A DNA stretch of 64,000 nucleotides from Rhynchospora pubera (GCA_028095005.1 CM051462.1:126904752-126968751), one strand, 5' to 3'. Positions 1 to 12,553 are shown, numbered from the stretch's first letter. A program made the numbers and translations. Notes: generated by a model from the sequence alone, not told the origin.

Positions 1-349
1 GCGAATATTTTAGGTTTATGCTTTTTTATTTTTTCGTACACTGAATGGAAAGAATTACAAATCTTAAATAAAATCTAGCAATATTTTCTTACCAATCATG
101 CAATATAAGATGTCATATGTATCACGTAATTGTATCTTTTTAATTGTGACAATTACCCATTATGAAAACGGTACGAAATAGTTTTTACCCGTATCCGTAC
201 CCGTACCCGTACCCGTTAAATTAACGAAAAAATTTCCTTACCCGTACCCGTACCCGTTAACTTAACGAAAATAAAACTTCACCCATACCCGTCTTATACG
301 GTACGGTACGGGTTGGATAAACGGGTAAACGGTTTCATTGACAGCCCTA
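1..349. mobile_element. hAT-like non-autonomous element, right end (left end outside window)
   Basis: The segment ends in CATTGACAGCCCTA at 336-349, the terminus seen in many plant hAT elements (TAGGGCTGTCAATG when read inward). Upstream are stacked CCCGTA units (about 188-216 and 240-259), an inverted GGTACGG run (299-311) and an ACGGGTAAACGG block, the usual subterminal repeats of such elements. The likely 8-bp target copy is GGGACATT at 350-357. The partner copy and left end are outside the window, so this cannot be confirmed here. No coding sequence is visible. Confidence 0.5.
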
Positions 350-814
350 GGGACATTTTTCTTGGCGCGCTTTACACACACACACAGAATTTAATTGGCG
401 GGACCAATTAATGGATATAAATCATATACGTATTAATACACGTTTACGCCAATCCATCATGCGTAGATGGTACAGTTAAGTAACCAAAAGTTCTACGACC
501 AACTTTTAAAAAAAATTATGAAAATTTTTCAGTCTTTGTTTTCATAAAAAAAATAAAAACAAATCCGTTACATAATTTAATTACATTATATCTAACGAAT
601 AACGTTGTTTTGTTTTAAATTTAAGAAAAGCATCATTCCAAAATTTGCGATCGATCAAATACACTAGTTTCCTGATTTGCATATATTAATTAAACCCAAA
701 CACTATAAAAACAAAAAAGATTCCCAAATTAATGAGAGAAAACCTTGTTTTTTTTTTCAAAATATTAAATTATGAATACACAGACAGTAGCTATAAAATA
801 CCATTGCCCATATA

Positions 815-1006
815 GGCCCTGATCAAAATGTTTTTTTTTTTTTGGATTTCATTTCAATTCAATTGATTTTACAGGATTTCGTTGGATCTAATTACATAGG
901 AATTCTAATCAAATGATACCAAATTCATTTATTTTGATCAAGAATTTTCCAACAAAATGAAATGAATGAAATCCCGTGTTAAAAAAATGGAATTTTGATC
1001 AGGGCC
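815..1006. mobile_element. MITE with about 17-bp terminal inverted repeats
   Basis: The 192-bp segment begins GGCCCTGATCAAAATG and ends with the inverse, ATTTTGATCAGGGCC. It is flanked on both sides by TA (813-814 and 1007-1008), compatible with a Tc1/mariner-type or degenerate PIF-type target site. A diverged copy of the interior lies at about 32853-33095. Noncoding. Confidence 0.6.
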
Positions 1007-1365
1007 TAAGCGTCTCGCAATATCCATATCCATGACATACGTGATTGTGCTACAAATCTCAATGAAATTAATACTAATGTTTTATATTCTTATTTATAGG
1101 CGTAACTTGTAATAAGTCCAGAGAAAACATATAATTGCAAAAAAAAATTGTTTTATATGTTAAAAAATATATAAACTGTTGAAACGATAAACAAAAAATC
1201 CAAGAGAACTAAGCACTTAAAAATGTTGATAAGGACAATTTGGCTGCCAGCACATTTAGGAGTGAAACTTTATAAATCATGCAAATTGTTTGTACTGAAT
1301 TTAGAATTTACAATTCCAGCTTCATATTTGAATAAAGACTACAACTGTTTCAATTGATATATATA

Positions 1366-1779
1366 GAGAAAGTTTAATATGCACTATAGTGCATAGGGCA
1401 CTTCGTGCACCGCGGACTTTTTGGGGGGTATTTTTGTAAATTGACAAATCTAATTTAACCAATCTAATCTACATATTGAAATCTCATAGAAAACCAAATT
1501 TTACTATTTTTTAGATTTTATTACTAATTTTTTCGAATTTTTTAAAACATGTTATTTTTGGAAATTTGTAAATAGTACAACATTCCAAAAATGGCATGTT
1601 TTAAAAAATTCAAAAAAATAGTAATAAAATCTCAAAAATTGTAAATTTTGGTTTGGTATGAGATTTCAATATGTAGATTAGATTGGTTAAATTAGATTTG
1701 TCGATTTATAAAAATATTCTCGAAAAAACCCGTGGTGCACGAAATGCTCTATGCACTATGGTGCATATTAAACTTTCTC
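1366..1779. mobile_element. MULE-type foldback MITE, family A (414 bp)
   Basis: Almost the whole element is one long inverted repeat: the left end GAGAAAGTTTAATATGCAC is matched by GTGCATATTAAACTTTCTC at the right end, and the arms stay complementary to the centre. It has the same length and the same interior (block AAATTGACAAATCTAATTTA) as the copy at 33303-33716, which has a perfect 9-bp target duplication. No clear duplication is left here. Noncoding. Confidence 0.6.
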
Positions 1780-2002
1780 ATCACATAAATCAATTTTATA
1801 ATCTTTAATTCACTAAATAAATTGTCTTTGTGAAGTTCTTTTTCTTGGAGATCTGTGAACACTCCGTCGGTTTTATTCGAACTCTAAAATAACTTGGATC
1901 CAAAATACATACTAGAACTTCTAATAATCCACCATAAACCAGAAAATCATCCTTAAATCTAAACAATTAATTAATATCTAAACTAGCACATCGTGCTTAA
2001 AC

Positions 2003-2153
2003 ATTTTTTTTTTAATATAGATGGGGTCAAAGTCCTCCAACTTATTTCGAAATTAAATATCGCAAAAAGGCCATTGTCGGATTTCGAACTCACGACCTAT
2101 ACTAAAGATGCGTTGTTTTTTGCCACTAGACTATAAGCTAGTTTTTCACAAAA
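2003..2153 (-). mobile_element. tRNA-derived SINE with 9-bp target duplication
   Basis: On the minus strand the element shows an A-box-like TAGTCTAGTGG, then a B-box-like AGTTCGAAATCC about 35 bases on, and ends in an A-run (plus-strand T-run 2004-2013). The 9-mer TGCTTAAAC flanks it on both sides (1994-2002 and 2154-2162), a perfect target duplication. The body block AAATAAGTTGGAGGACT recurs in a second copy at about 30609-30740. Pol III boxes, an A-tail and duplicated flanks together support a SINE and not a functional tRNA gene. Confidence 0.75.
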
Positions 2154-2209
2154 TGCTTAAACTTCTATTACAAATTACCAGTTTCTCGCAAAATAAGCTA
2201 AAAATTGAG

Positions 2210-3236
2210 GGCGTCGTTTGGATTGCTTAGGAATAAGGAAAAATAGTTTATTCCTAGGCATCCAAACAAGTTAGAAATAAAGAGAATAATAGCTTCGTTC
2301 TAGAAATAGCTTATTCCAACAATTATATATACATAATTTCAACAAAATTAGCTAAATACTAATAGCTAAATGAAATTATGTGTGCTCTTTAATTAGTACT
2401 CTATTTAATATTAAAATAATATTTTTTAATAATTTACTTAAATTAATATTAATTTGTTCAAACTACAAATGATTAAAAAATAATGAGAAATTATTATTAA
2501 TTATTTTATTATAATAATATTATTATCATTATTACTTATCTAATATTAAAATATTAATATAAATAAATAAAGAACAATAAATCAGAAATTAGATAGAATA
2601 AAACAAAACAAATTAATATTTTTTCTTTTCTTCTATTTTTATTCTCAATTCACCATCAGAAAAATATTTTAAAATATTATAATACTACAAATTAATTATT
2701 TTAAATATAATTATATTTATTATTATTATTAAAATAATTATTACTTTATTTTAAAATATTAAATAAATAATTATTATTAATTAAAATATTATTATTTTAT
2801 TTTATTATTAAAATAATAATAATTATTATTGTTTCTTATTTTATTATTCTAATTATTCGCATTATTAATAAATAAACTACAACAATAAAGAAAAGACAAA
2901 TGAATAAATTATAAAAATAGATAAAATAACATCCTTATTTTTTATTGCCTTTGTTTGGATGGTTGAGAAGAAGTAGGAAGAGGAAGAAGAGAAGAAAAAA
3001 AAAATTATAAACAATCTAAACTCTTCACAAAGTTACACACTTTCTAATACTTCTTCCCTTCTTCCCTTCTTCCCACACCTATCCAAACGGAGCCAATTCC
3101 TAACTCACCGTCCAAACAATATTTCTTCTTTCCGTAATAACACTCTTCTCACTCTTCCCAAAAAGTTACACTCTTTCCAATATTTCTGCTCGGAATAGTC
3201 TATTCTTTCTTATTCCTAAGCAATCCAAACGAGTCC
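2210..3236. mobile_element. AT-rich PIF/Harbinger-like MITE, about 1 kb
   Basis: The ends are inverted copies of CGTTTGGATTGCTTAGGAATAAG, a terminus resembling the GTTTGG ends of PIF/Harbinger elements. The interior is almost pure A/T (AATAATTATT-type runs, 2400-2900). A smaller inverted-repeat unit (2947-3094, ends near TTTGGATGGTTGAGAAG and its counterpart) lies nested near the right end. I did not find a clean TAA/TTA target duplication; the flanks read GAG on both sides. No gene. Confidence 0.5.
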
Positions 3237-3506
3237 GAGAATAATAGCAGGCAATATCAAGACAGCTCATAATCTGATTCAGACCCATGTCTTGCTCTTC
3301 TTCCTCTTATGTGGGTTCCAACAGGAAAGGAATATCATCCACTGTACAAAGCAAAAGTTAATTCTAAATATGAAGCATCCACATTCCACTGAAGTTATTT
3401 TAACGTCATGATTCCTAAAACCTGTTCCATCTTCTTTTTTTTTTTGTGAATTCCAAAACCTGTTGTAGTCATAGTTTTCATGGCGGCCGCCATCTAAAAA
3501 AATTTC

Positions 3507-3709
3507 TAGTATATTAGAAATCCAAATCCTGTGGCGCGCGACACAGCGTGCAGCGCACCACAGACCGTCCGATCAAATCTCAATGGATGAGGGAGCCCCG
3601 TGTATGTAACAGATTGTAAGGCCCGAAAAAATATAATCCGTCCAGATTTGATCGGACGGTCCGTGTGGCGCGCGGCACAATATAGGATTCGGATTGGTAT
3701 ATTAGTATA
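3507..3709. mobile_element. Inverted-repeat MITE with GC-rich core
   Basis: The arms AGTATATTAGAAATCC and GATCGGACGG...GGTATATTAGTATAC fold back over about 75 bases each. Matching inner blocks are GACCGTCCGATCAAATCT on the left and its complement near 3645-3665. The local GC content is far above the surroundings. The class is not clear. Open frames here are by-products of the inverted repeat. Confidence 0.5.
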
Positions 3710-3715
3710 CAAATA

Positions 3716-5149
3716 CACTTATCATAGATATGTACTATGGTGGGCCATGAATTGGGGCCCACCGGGTATAATGGAGCCCAAATTCACTGGACTGTTCCGC
3801 CCCCACTTGCTCAAATGGATTTAATTTTGGGGAAGGGGGAGTGACATCTGAGGTGGTGCCCCAATGTCGCACTCTCTGCCCCTTAATTTTATCAATTTTA
3901 TGGGAGTTCTTTTATCTCCACAAAACCAATCAAAGCAAAAAGCGAGTGCCTCTTGCGATTTGTCAGAGCGCAATTGGGCAAAGTAGTGACTAAAAAGTTC
4001 CTTTTGGTGTTTGTTTACTGAATATTACAATCGTGCAATGACGCATATCGTGCGTATAGCATTTCAATTTTGCAAATTTAAGAACGACAGTATAAACGAA
4101 TATTGATGCGCAAGAACACTCAAATATAATTATATAGAAAAGTACTAATGAAGTTCTTTTGTTTTTCCATTATATAATATCACAAAGTTATTAAATAGAG
4201 TAAGAGTTGGGAATTGACCTTAGAAAAAAAAAATTCAATGCATGAGAGATAGGGGAGGTTATATGCGATGAATAATTAAGATTGGCATTTATGGCTATTA
4301 TGTTTTTAGATATATATATATGTCTTAATGAATTTGAACAATTTCGGTCAATTCAACTAGATATGCATGAAATATTGATCAGTTGGACATCCCATTCTAA
4401 ATCCACTAAACGCCAAACTAAAAAAAATTATAGATTTTTGCATGAGGTGTAAAAATAAGCTATAGAAAAATCAAATAAACAAGCATGAAAACATAGCTCC
4501 GCCAATCGCCATTCTTTGTTTTCTTTTTTTTTTAAAAAAAAAGATCTTTATATATAATGTATTAGGCATTCAGTTCTCTCTGTGATTAAATTCCAACAAG
4601 TTAGCTTATGGGACTTTTCAAAGAAAAAAAATGATTTACTTTGCATTAATATTTTAATTTTTGGAATTTTAATAATTGATCTGAGTAGTAAATTTGATCT
4701 GCATGTTAAATTCTAGCTGGTGATTGAATGTTTTTTTTTATTTGGATAAAATCATTCTTAGTGGGCATTTTAAAATTTTCAGACCAATGTATTTTTCCCC
4801 CAGCCAATAAGTAAAATTTTGCATTCAATTAGATTCCATTTTGTAAATCATATTAAGTGACTCGAATTGAGACTCTGTATCATAAAATATAGAGGTACTG
4901 TAGTAAAAGTAAACAAACTTATTATTGAAAAATACTAGAAGGCTTACTAACATTGTTATATTTTGATGATTGTTAGAAATATCGTAGGCTTACTTTGTCA
5001 GGTGTATATTGTGCTTTATAAAAATCTTGCCAATATTTTTTGGATGGGAAGAGGTTGAGATTATTGTTGTTTTTGTTTTTTTTTTCTTTCTTTTTCGATT
5101 GCGTTGACTAATTCATTTTTATTGTGTTGTCTCTTATTTCGCTAGGTAT
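3716..5149. other. Intergenic, no gene seen
   Basis: AT-rich spacer. A short GC-richer patch (3738-3860, with GGGCCCACC) looks neither coding nor clearly promoter-like. I see no open frame with plant-like coding texture on either strand and no tRNA. Confidence 0.5.
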
Positions 5150-5515
5150 ATGTCTGTGTATCATGACCGTTTTTGTCCGTAATTTTACAAATTGACAAAT
5201 CTAATTTAACAAATTCAATCTATATATCAAAACCAGCAAACAAAAATTTATATATTTTAAAAAATATTTCTATTTTTATGAATTTTTTAGTTTTTGGATG
5301 CAAATTAGTAGTAAGAATAATCCCAAAATATAATGTATAAAAATATTTGAAAAAATAGTAAAATTTTCATTTTAAATATAAAATTTTGGTTGATATGAGT
5401 TTTCATTAGGTACGTTGGATTGATTAAATTAGACTTGTCAATTTGCAAAATCACCGACTAAAACAATCATGATGCACGAAAGTCTTTATGAATCATGATG
5501 TGTAATAGATATTCT
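5150..5515. mobile_element. Degenerate family-A MULE MITE
   Basis: It shares the interior of the copies at 1366 and 33303 (AAATTGACAAATCTAATTTA near 5189, and its inverse near 5426-5446) and the terminal CATGATGCACGAAAG block at 5467-5482. The left terminus is truncated. No target duplication is visible. Confidence 0.5.
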
Positions 5516-5798
5516 CTCTATATACATATGTATATACTTTAAAAAGCGAACTCCGAAATTATAGAGCAGAATAATAGAATTCAAATTCATTAAAACACAA
5601 CTTAACTTAATTAATTAATCTAATAAATTTTGAAACATTTAAATCAAGTAAAAGAACAGAAAACAAATACAAAGTTATTATTAATGTCATGGATTGACTA
5701 TTTATTAATGTTATGTACTTCAATATAACTTGATATGCAATTTATAGGCTTCATTATAATCATTTGCCAAAAAAGAAAACTATACATTATATTTCCAA

Positions 5799-7951
5799 TG
5801 TGACACCCCATCGAATTCCGTGACTGGACGGTGCATGACAGAGTGTCCGCCGCGGATGCCAGTTGCACTCGCAAGGCTTAACTAAGTCTAATATAAGTTA
5901 ATTATATACAGTTAAACTAAATGAAAATTTAAACTTATAAATATTTTTCTTTAATATAAGATATATTCTACCACAATTTGATTAACAGTCTGGTTCATGC
6001 AAGTTGCTAACAATAGATCCAATGGGTCGCTACTCGTCTCGATGTCCAGCACTCGATCTGAAACCTGAAACCCACAACCAATATTGGAAACAATGCAAAA
6101 GCAGAGAGTGAGATGAATATAATTTATCTCAGTGCGATTTTTAGTTCTAGTCACATGAACTTCTATTGCACATGGTCAGGAACTAACTACCGTACCAAGT
6201 TAAAACTAATAATAATAAAATATATAAGCAATACATAACAAATCAGTTATCAAATGAAATCATTTATAAACATATGCAATGCATTCAATTTGCAATTCAA
6301 ATATAATTTGACATTTCAAAAACCGGCTCGGTTTGGACATCTATCTAATGCAGGTCTGGTATATCACAAGCAAGGTTTTAAAATGCGATTTGTGCGGTTT
6401 AGCGGTTGGGTGGTGATTTAGCGTTTATCGGTGATATAACGGATAAAACGGTTGTGCGGTATGAACAAAAATCCTGATAAAACGGAAAAAATGAAAAAAC
6501 GGATATTTTTAAAAAGTTTGATCACAAGTCAATCATTTTAGTCATTTCATTCAGATACCGCGAACCACCTTTTAAGATGGATGCCAACGGCCATAAAATT
6601 CCATATACATTTCAGAAAATTGCATATCATAACATCAGAACAATCTGAATAACAAAGATACCACAAGTCGGGAACACTCTCCTCCCTTGGACCAATCCGA
6701 ATAACAAAAATACCACAAGTAGGGAGCACTCTCCTCCCTTGGACCATTCTAGACTGGTACCGTATCGGGATCTGAATCATAAGCGCTTAAGTCACGATGT
6801 TTGTCCAGGCGGGTCATGACTCCGACTCCAAACAGATGGAGTGCCTTTTCTCAACCGAACAAGTGTACCAGAAATAAATACAGATCCTCAATTTAATCAA
6901 CCTGGCAACCATTCAACATGCAATTCATTTATCAATAATTATAATAGTTCAATATGACAATTCAAGAATATATATACAAAATGACAAATATGCACACAAT
7001 TAAATTCAGACATGAAATGCAAGTAGTTATTTCCTAGCATGCAAGTAAAGCTCATATGAATTCCGCACCTGAAAGCAAGAAGGCAAATCACGTAAAACAC
7101 AAGCAATTCTAGTGTTATTCGGTCGTACCGGCCGTCCTTGGCTCAAATACTCGACCTCCGGGCTCTAACCAATTCAAAAGTACTAAACTAAGTTTTATTC
7201 TAAAATAGAAACAAAAATGTTTATATTCAAAATAGTTCTCAAATTTTAGAATTATGATATGGTCTGTTTGTATGTTACCATACTTGACAAGTGCACAAGG
7301 TCTTTCAATTTAGATAACTGATTAAGTTATTGGACTTGTACCTCTTGGTACCCACTTAGTAATAATTGACATATTATTTAAGCCCATCAATATCCACTCG
7401 GATTAAAGTACAGTAAAATAATAAAATAAAATACAAAGATTAAGAAAATATGCACCAGGTTATACATGAAGCAAGTTTGAGGTTCAACTACCAAAAGCTT
7501 AATCACAATGTATCATGATACAAGGTCGGTTTTAATATAAATCAAGAAAATTGAAAATAGTTTTTTTTTAAGAGCAACGTGGTACTAATTAATTTTACAA
7601 ACCAATGGATTTAACCACAAGGTCCTACTATTTTTACCAAATTACTAAAATACCAATTTAAAGAAAACAAATCAACACGAGCTTGTAGAAAGCTTCAAAA
7701 TTCATTTTCAGACAAATAGAATCAGTTTTGACAAAATACTTGGCAAAAACTAATAAAGGAAATATCAAGTTTGATTTTGAACTTACTTTGTTTGATAAAT
7801 AATTTGTGGAATATTATTTCTTCCTTGAGCCCACCTCTTAACTCACTGTCGCACCACACCGGGCCCCTCGGATTTGTGAAATTGGTTTTCGGTTATGAAT
7901 GCAATTTCTAGTATTCTATGTTTTGGTATAAGGTTTTTGCATCGACTTACA
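5799..7951. mobile_element. Probable LTR-retrotransposon relic
   Basis: The stretch opens with TGTGACACCCCATCG at 5799, a start typical of plant Ty3/Gypsy LTRs, and contains a second LTR-like boundary TGTCGCACCACACCGGG near 7848. Between them is noncoding, AT-rich sequence with a two-copy 52-bp repeat. I could not find a matching LTR end or a 5-bp duplication, so the limits are tentative. MULE1 is inserted at its right side. No gene seen. Confidence 0.3.
6641..6744. repeat. 52-bp tandem duplication (two copies)
   Basis: Two head-to-tail copies (6641-6692 and 6693-6744) differ at only a few positions. Each contains ATACCACAAGT and CACTCTCCTCCCTTGGAC. It lies inside the putative LTR relic. Confidence 0.8.
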
Positions 7952-7960
7952 ACGAATCTC

Positions 7961-8136
7961 CCGAAATTATTTAATATAAAAATTCAGACACCAAAAAATT
8001 TAATACAAAGAATTATTTATTTTTTTTTTAATAAGAAGAAAGTTCCAACGCGTTTATAAACCGCGCCTCCCTCTCTCCTCTCGAACGCGTTTTATAAACG
8101 CGTTACAGGCCCTAAAACGCGTTTATAAAACGCGCT
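7961..8136 (+). repeat. MULE1 left terminal inverted repeat
   Basis: About 176 bp, inverted relative to 14607-14781. It contains the block TAATAAGAAGAAAGTTC (8029-8045), present in all four family members in this window and so a candidate transposase-recognition site, followed by paired ACGCG-TTTATAAA-CGCG palindromes. Confidence 0.9.
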
Positions 8137-8337
8137 CGAAGCCTGAACTTTCGGAATAGTTAAAACGCAATTAACGCGTTTATAAAACGCGCTAGAAAGC
8201 TTTTTACTCGTTTATAAAACGCGCTAGAAGCCTGAACATTCCAACTTCTATCACTTCGATCAAACTTTAGTCATTTCAATCGAACTTTAGTCATTTCTGT
8301 CTATAAGTTTGTGAATTTATAAACGCGTTATTTGAAG

Positions 8338-8346
8338 TTATATAAG
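8338..8346 (+). promoter_or_regulatory. Putative TATA box of MULE1 transposase
   Basis: TTATATAAG about 80 bp upstream of the transposase ATG, a normal plant distance once a short 5' leader is allowed for. It lies just inside the motif-rich subterminal region, so the element supplies its own promoter. Confidence 0.5.
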
Positions 8347-8426
8347 ACTATACATTCTCGCAGAATTTAAATCGTCAACAACAGATTATCTCTTACAATT
8401 TAAAAACCTAGCAATCAAATCCAAAA

Positions 8427-11400
8427 ATGTCTACAATTACAATATATGTCGACCAATGTCCAACTTTTGGTGCTTCTTACTTCCACATCGGTTGTAGTAT
8501 GCATACCACATTTGTTGAAATTCGAAATGAATTATACAGCAGGCTACAGATTTTAGAAACCCAGTACACTTTGAATATCCATGGTCGTTACAATGAAATT
8601 GTAAATGGGAGATATGAATCACTATTTCTTCCTGTAAATTCTGAAGATCAATGGCGCCTTTTTTACCACGAGACATTCGAGACGAGAGGGTTACCGATTA
8701 TTGAGTTGCATGTTGATTTCATCCCCGTATATGGCACGGGACCAGATCTGAACCTAACACCCCTTGACGAGCCCGGTACCAGTGAGCCAAACACTTCCTT
8801 AAACCTTATGTGTGGCCAGCAATCCACCCCTTACCAATACACTGGCGAACAGTCTGTTCCTACGCAAGACAATAACACATCAGGAGATGAAGTCGAGGTT
8901 GCCGATGGTGATGAAGATGAGGGTCCGGCGACTTACTCCGACCTTCCTACCGGAGAAGAATATACCGATGTGGATGACTTCTCCGAGAGAGAAATGCCTT
9001 TTTATTCAAACTGCGACCAGCCATACGTTTCAGGAAGGACGGACTTGCACCATCCTGTAAGTGAATTGTGTGATATTTCCATGTTTGAGTATGCTGGTAT
9101 GCCGGAGCGTAGTTTAGGGCCACAAGGCGAACTTGCTGTTGGTAAACGATTCGGTTCCAAAAAACAATTAATTCTAGCTGTCTGTGATGTTTCATGCAAA
9201 ACAAATCGAGAAGTTCGAACGGAAACTAGCAATAAACAAAAAATTGTAATGGTTTGCATGCAAAAACCGAATTGTAAGTGGCGATTGTATGGTAGACGTG
9301 AGAGTTATAATACAAATTGGAAGATCTCTACCAATCCAAATGAGCATATTTGTTCGAGACCCCCGGGCCAAAAAGGTCACGCAAACCTTACAGCTAGTCT
9401 CATTGCCGAACACGTTAGGGATGAATTGAAAAAAAATTTGGGAAAAAGTGTCCAGGACATAGGAAGCCTCATAAGGGCTAGATATCCACGTATTGAACCG
9501 ACTTATAATAAACTATGGCGTGGGAGGGAGCGAGCGTTGGAGCAATTGTTTGGGTCCTGGGAAGGGGCCTACAATAAACTTCCACGCCTCCTGGAGGCAA
9601 TGAAGGCGACAACCCCAGGAACGAAATACACAATAGTTTCTTGGCCTACAAACGATCCTAACGTTGGCGTCTTCAAGATGGCAGCCTGGGCTTTTGGTCC
9701 GTGCATAGAAGCGATGAAATATGCCAGACCTGTTATCTCAATTGATGCTAGTTTTTTATCGGGCCGATACAAAGGTAGATTGTTCTCAGTGTGTGGTTAT
9801 GATCCAGAAAATCGATTAATTCCGGTTGCATTCGGATTGGGCGAAAAAGAAGATAAGGATACTTGGGGATGGTTTATGTCTTGGGTTAGATGTGAAGTTT
9901 TAGGCCGGAACACTAGATACTGTGTCATATCTGACCGTCATAAGGCAATAAAAGCGGTATTTGCAACCGTAGATTACGGTTGGAAGGCACAAGGTGCGCA
10001 TGCAGTAGCGATTCATCGGTTCTGCATGCAGCATGTTGCGGAAAACTTATGGAAGGAGGCTGGCGGGTCACAAGATGCTGATTTGAAAAACTTTTTCAAA
10101 TGTAGACTTGCTAACAAGAAAAACCCTAGACGTTTTAGAGAGAATTGGGGAGTTCTGAAGGAAAATAACCTGAGAGCTTATCAGTACCTAAGAAATTGTG
10201 GTAAAATTAATGAAAATGACAACAACGAGCGGCCAAAACTATATAAATGGGCTCAGAGTTTTGACAAGGGGCATCGGTGGGGTATAATGACGAGTAATGG
10301 ATCGGAGAGTCTGAATAATGTGTTTAGAATAGAGAGAAGATTACCAGTGACAGCACTTATAGAAGGCACGTGGTATAAATGTGCCAACTGGATGAACAAG
10401 CGAACACAAGAAGCACTTCAAAGGTTGAGTTTAGGAGAAAGATGGCCGGAAGGAGTAAAGAATAAATTGATCAAGCACGATGGAAAATCACGTAAGTACT
10501 TAAAGAAAAAGAATTCAATTCATTCATTCATTTTAATCCATTTTGAACTAACTTCATCTTTTTGTTTCAATCTCAGAGGAGTTTATGAGCACATTCGTGT
10601 TAAGATTGGACCTTGGAGAATTTCGCGTGAAAGTTCGCGAGGAGTACCGTGATGGTGTAGGCTACGATTATTCCCATTACACAGTTCAAATTCCACCCGA
10701 CATGGAGCAAACCGATGTGCAATTGCCCTTCACTCGAACCACATGTGAGTGCCAAAAACCACAATTGACAGGTATCCCTTGCGCACATGTCATTGCTGTT
10801 TGCAGGGAGACAAATTACAATGTAGATCAATTTGTGGATGGTCACTATAGCATGCAAAACCAGCACATGATATGGTCAGCAGGTCGGTTTCATTGTTACA
10901 AAGATGAGGAAGAGTGGCCAGTTTATACAGGTCCGATAATTGTCCCCGACAAGAGTTTGGTCAATCGAGGAAGGCGCAAAATCATTCGTGCAGAGATGTG
11001 GATGGATAGGATGGAAGGAAGGAAAGGTGGAGGTTCCACAAGAAAAACAAAAAAGAAAAATCAAGGTGAAGCTTCAACCAGTCAACCGCGACAAGCAGCA
11101 CCCCAACCGCCATATCCGATGGACGCATTGCAATCCGGTCGATACACCAGTAGACCACCAACAAGGGCCAACAGTCCAAGAAGGGCCGCGAGTACTGAAC
11201 TTACGGTTCGGACTCGTCAAACACCCATTCAACCAGGACGAATGTCATTGCATGTTGATCCACGAAGCAACAATAATCGGGAGGACCAAGGATCTGTACA
11301 ACCACAGAGAAATTCTATAAGCATTGATCCACGGGTAAGAGATGTCGCATCTGGAAATATGAGAAGTGAGTCGGCTAGATTTCCAACAGATCAAGGCAAT

Positions 11401-11481
11401 ACATCAAGGGAGAGAGGACGTAAAGGATTGTTTGGGGGGAAATTTGGCAATATACTGTCTTTCGGTAGGAAGAAAAAATGA
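8427..11481 (+). CDS. Mutator-like (MuDR/MURA-type) transposase, 989 aa, one intron
   Basis: Catalyses cut-and-paste transposition of the element. Exons are 8427-10491 and 10577-11481; the 85-bp intron has GTAAGT and CAG borders, and splicing joins ...HDGKS-Q-EFMST in frame. Parts in order: an N-terminal region of about 105 aa with a PB1-like look, an acidic linker, a MuDR N-terminal DNA-binding domain (about residues 235-310, with C/H ligands in CMQKPNCKW and NEHIC), the MULE core with D440 (SIDASF), D503 (ISDRHKAI) and E627 (GSESLNN), a SWIM zinc finger (C745-x-C747, C757-x-H759: CECQ...PCAHV), and a basic Lys/Arg/Gln-rich tail ending in KFGNILSFGRKKK. All DDE and SWIM ligands are present and no stop or frameshift is seen. 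The first ATG follows a TATA box and an A-rich leader. The family call is firm; activity is inference. Confidence 0.93.
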
Positions 11482-11689
11482 AATAATTGAAGATTAAGTG
11501 TTGTCGTAATTTTATATATTGTAATGGAATGTATTGTAAGAGAATTTTACAATTAACTCGTATAATATAATGTTGAAAGGTTTAGTGTTAGCATTGACAG
11601 ACATGCATTCTTGTTATCTACAAAAAGCCCTAATCCTAAAAGGCTTTGTACTCTATTTAGTGTTGAGAAGCAGTTAATTAACTCGTACC

Positions 11690-11997
11690 GCTAAAAGGCT
11701 TTGTACCCTTTTATAAAACGCGCTAAAAGGCTTTACCCTATTATAAAACGCGTTCAGAGGCTTTGTACCCTTTTATAAAACGCGCTAAAAGGGTTTACCC
11801 TTTTATAAAACGCGCTAAAAGGCTTTACCCTATTATAAAACGCGTTCAAAGACTTTCTACCCTTTTATAAAACGCGCTAAAAGGCTTTACCCTTTTATAA
11901 AACGCGCTAAAAGGCTTTACCCTTTTATAAAACGCGTTAAAAGGCTTTGTACCATTTTATAAAACGCGTTAAAAGGCTTTACCTTTTTATAAAACGC
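11690..11997 (+). repeat. Direct array of about ten TTATAAAACGCG units, period about 30 bp
   Basis: Starts 208 bp after the transposase stop. The unit is roughly AAAAGGCTTTACCC followed by TTTTATAAAACGCG and CT or TT; ten TTATAAAACGC cores lie in one orientation between 11712 and 11996, spaced 29-32 bp, i.e. close to three helical turns. The core is the same half-motif that forms the hairpin pairs in the element ends. The array sits between the convergent transposase and 84-aa ORF. It could be a protein-binding array or simply a tandem expansion. Confidence 0.85.
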
Positions 11998-12553
11998 TCA
12001 TTTCTCGCATCTCTCATTCTCACCTCTGAATATCATTCTCAGCTCTCATTCTCACCTCTCTCATTCTCACCTCTCAATGTTAATAAGTGCGAAATTGTAA
12101 TAAGAGATTTTCCGGTGGAATCTGTTATTATGTATGAAGGTCGGCCCAGATGGACAGCTCGCTAACTTCATCATCATCTGAGGTAGACCAACACTCTGCT
12201 GCCTACGATCATGGGTAATGGGCGGTAGAGTTCTGCCGACCCAATTAGGGAGGAACTCGACGACTATCGAAGGCTCTCGCAGAATTGGGCAACTGTCCAT
12301 GAGTCTCCGCAAATCGTTGTTTTCATATTAATGAGAATTATTGTAATGAAAATTGTTATTAATTTAAATCGTTGTTTTCATATTAATGAGAGTTTTTGTA
12401 ATGAAATTTTTTTCTTAATTTTTATATTAATTAGTTATAAATATTAAAACATAAATAAAACATAAATTCATACAATAACATAAATTCATACAATAATATA
12501 AATTTCATAGAAAATAAAATACATAAATTCCATTATTCTAGCACAATTAAACT
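11998..12553. other. MULE1 spacer between convergent genes
   Basis: It begins with CTCTCATTCTCACCT short repeats (12003-12076), continues with a GC-richer patch of about 200 bp (12110-12310) lacking a convincing frame, then becomes AT-rich with a duplicated AATCGTTGTTTTCATATTAATGAG block (12312-12390). No gene supported. Confidence 0.5.

Noticed and set aside
2003..2153. A tRNA gene on the minus strand
   Set aside because: A- and B-box-like words are present, but there is no cloverleaf; the A-tail and target duplication show a SINE.
8437..9772. Several minus-strand frames over the transposase
   Set aside because: Shadows of the intact plus-strand transposase exon 1.
10492..10576. Reading through the transposase intron (741-aa protein ending RESSRGVP)
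   Set aside because: Would lose the SWIM finger and basic tail; GTAAGT/CAG borders restore the expected frame exactly.
10940..11320. 126-codon second plus frame overlapping transposase exon 2
   Set aside because: Alternative frame of the Lys/Arg/Gln-rich tail; the exon 2 frame is fixed by the SWIM finger and the splice phase.
11690..11997. CRISPR-like regularly spaced repeats
   Set aside because: Units of about 30 bp are near-contiguous with no unique spacers, in a plant MULE; it is a tandem motif array.
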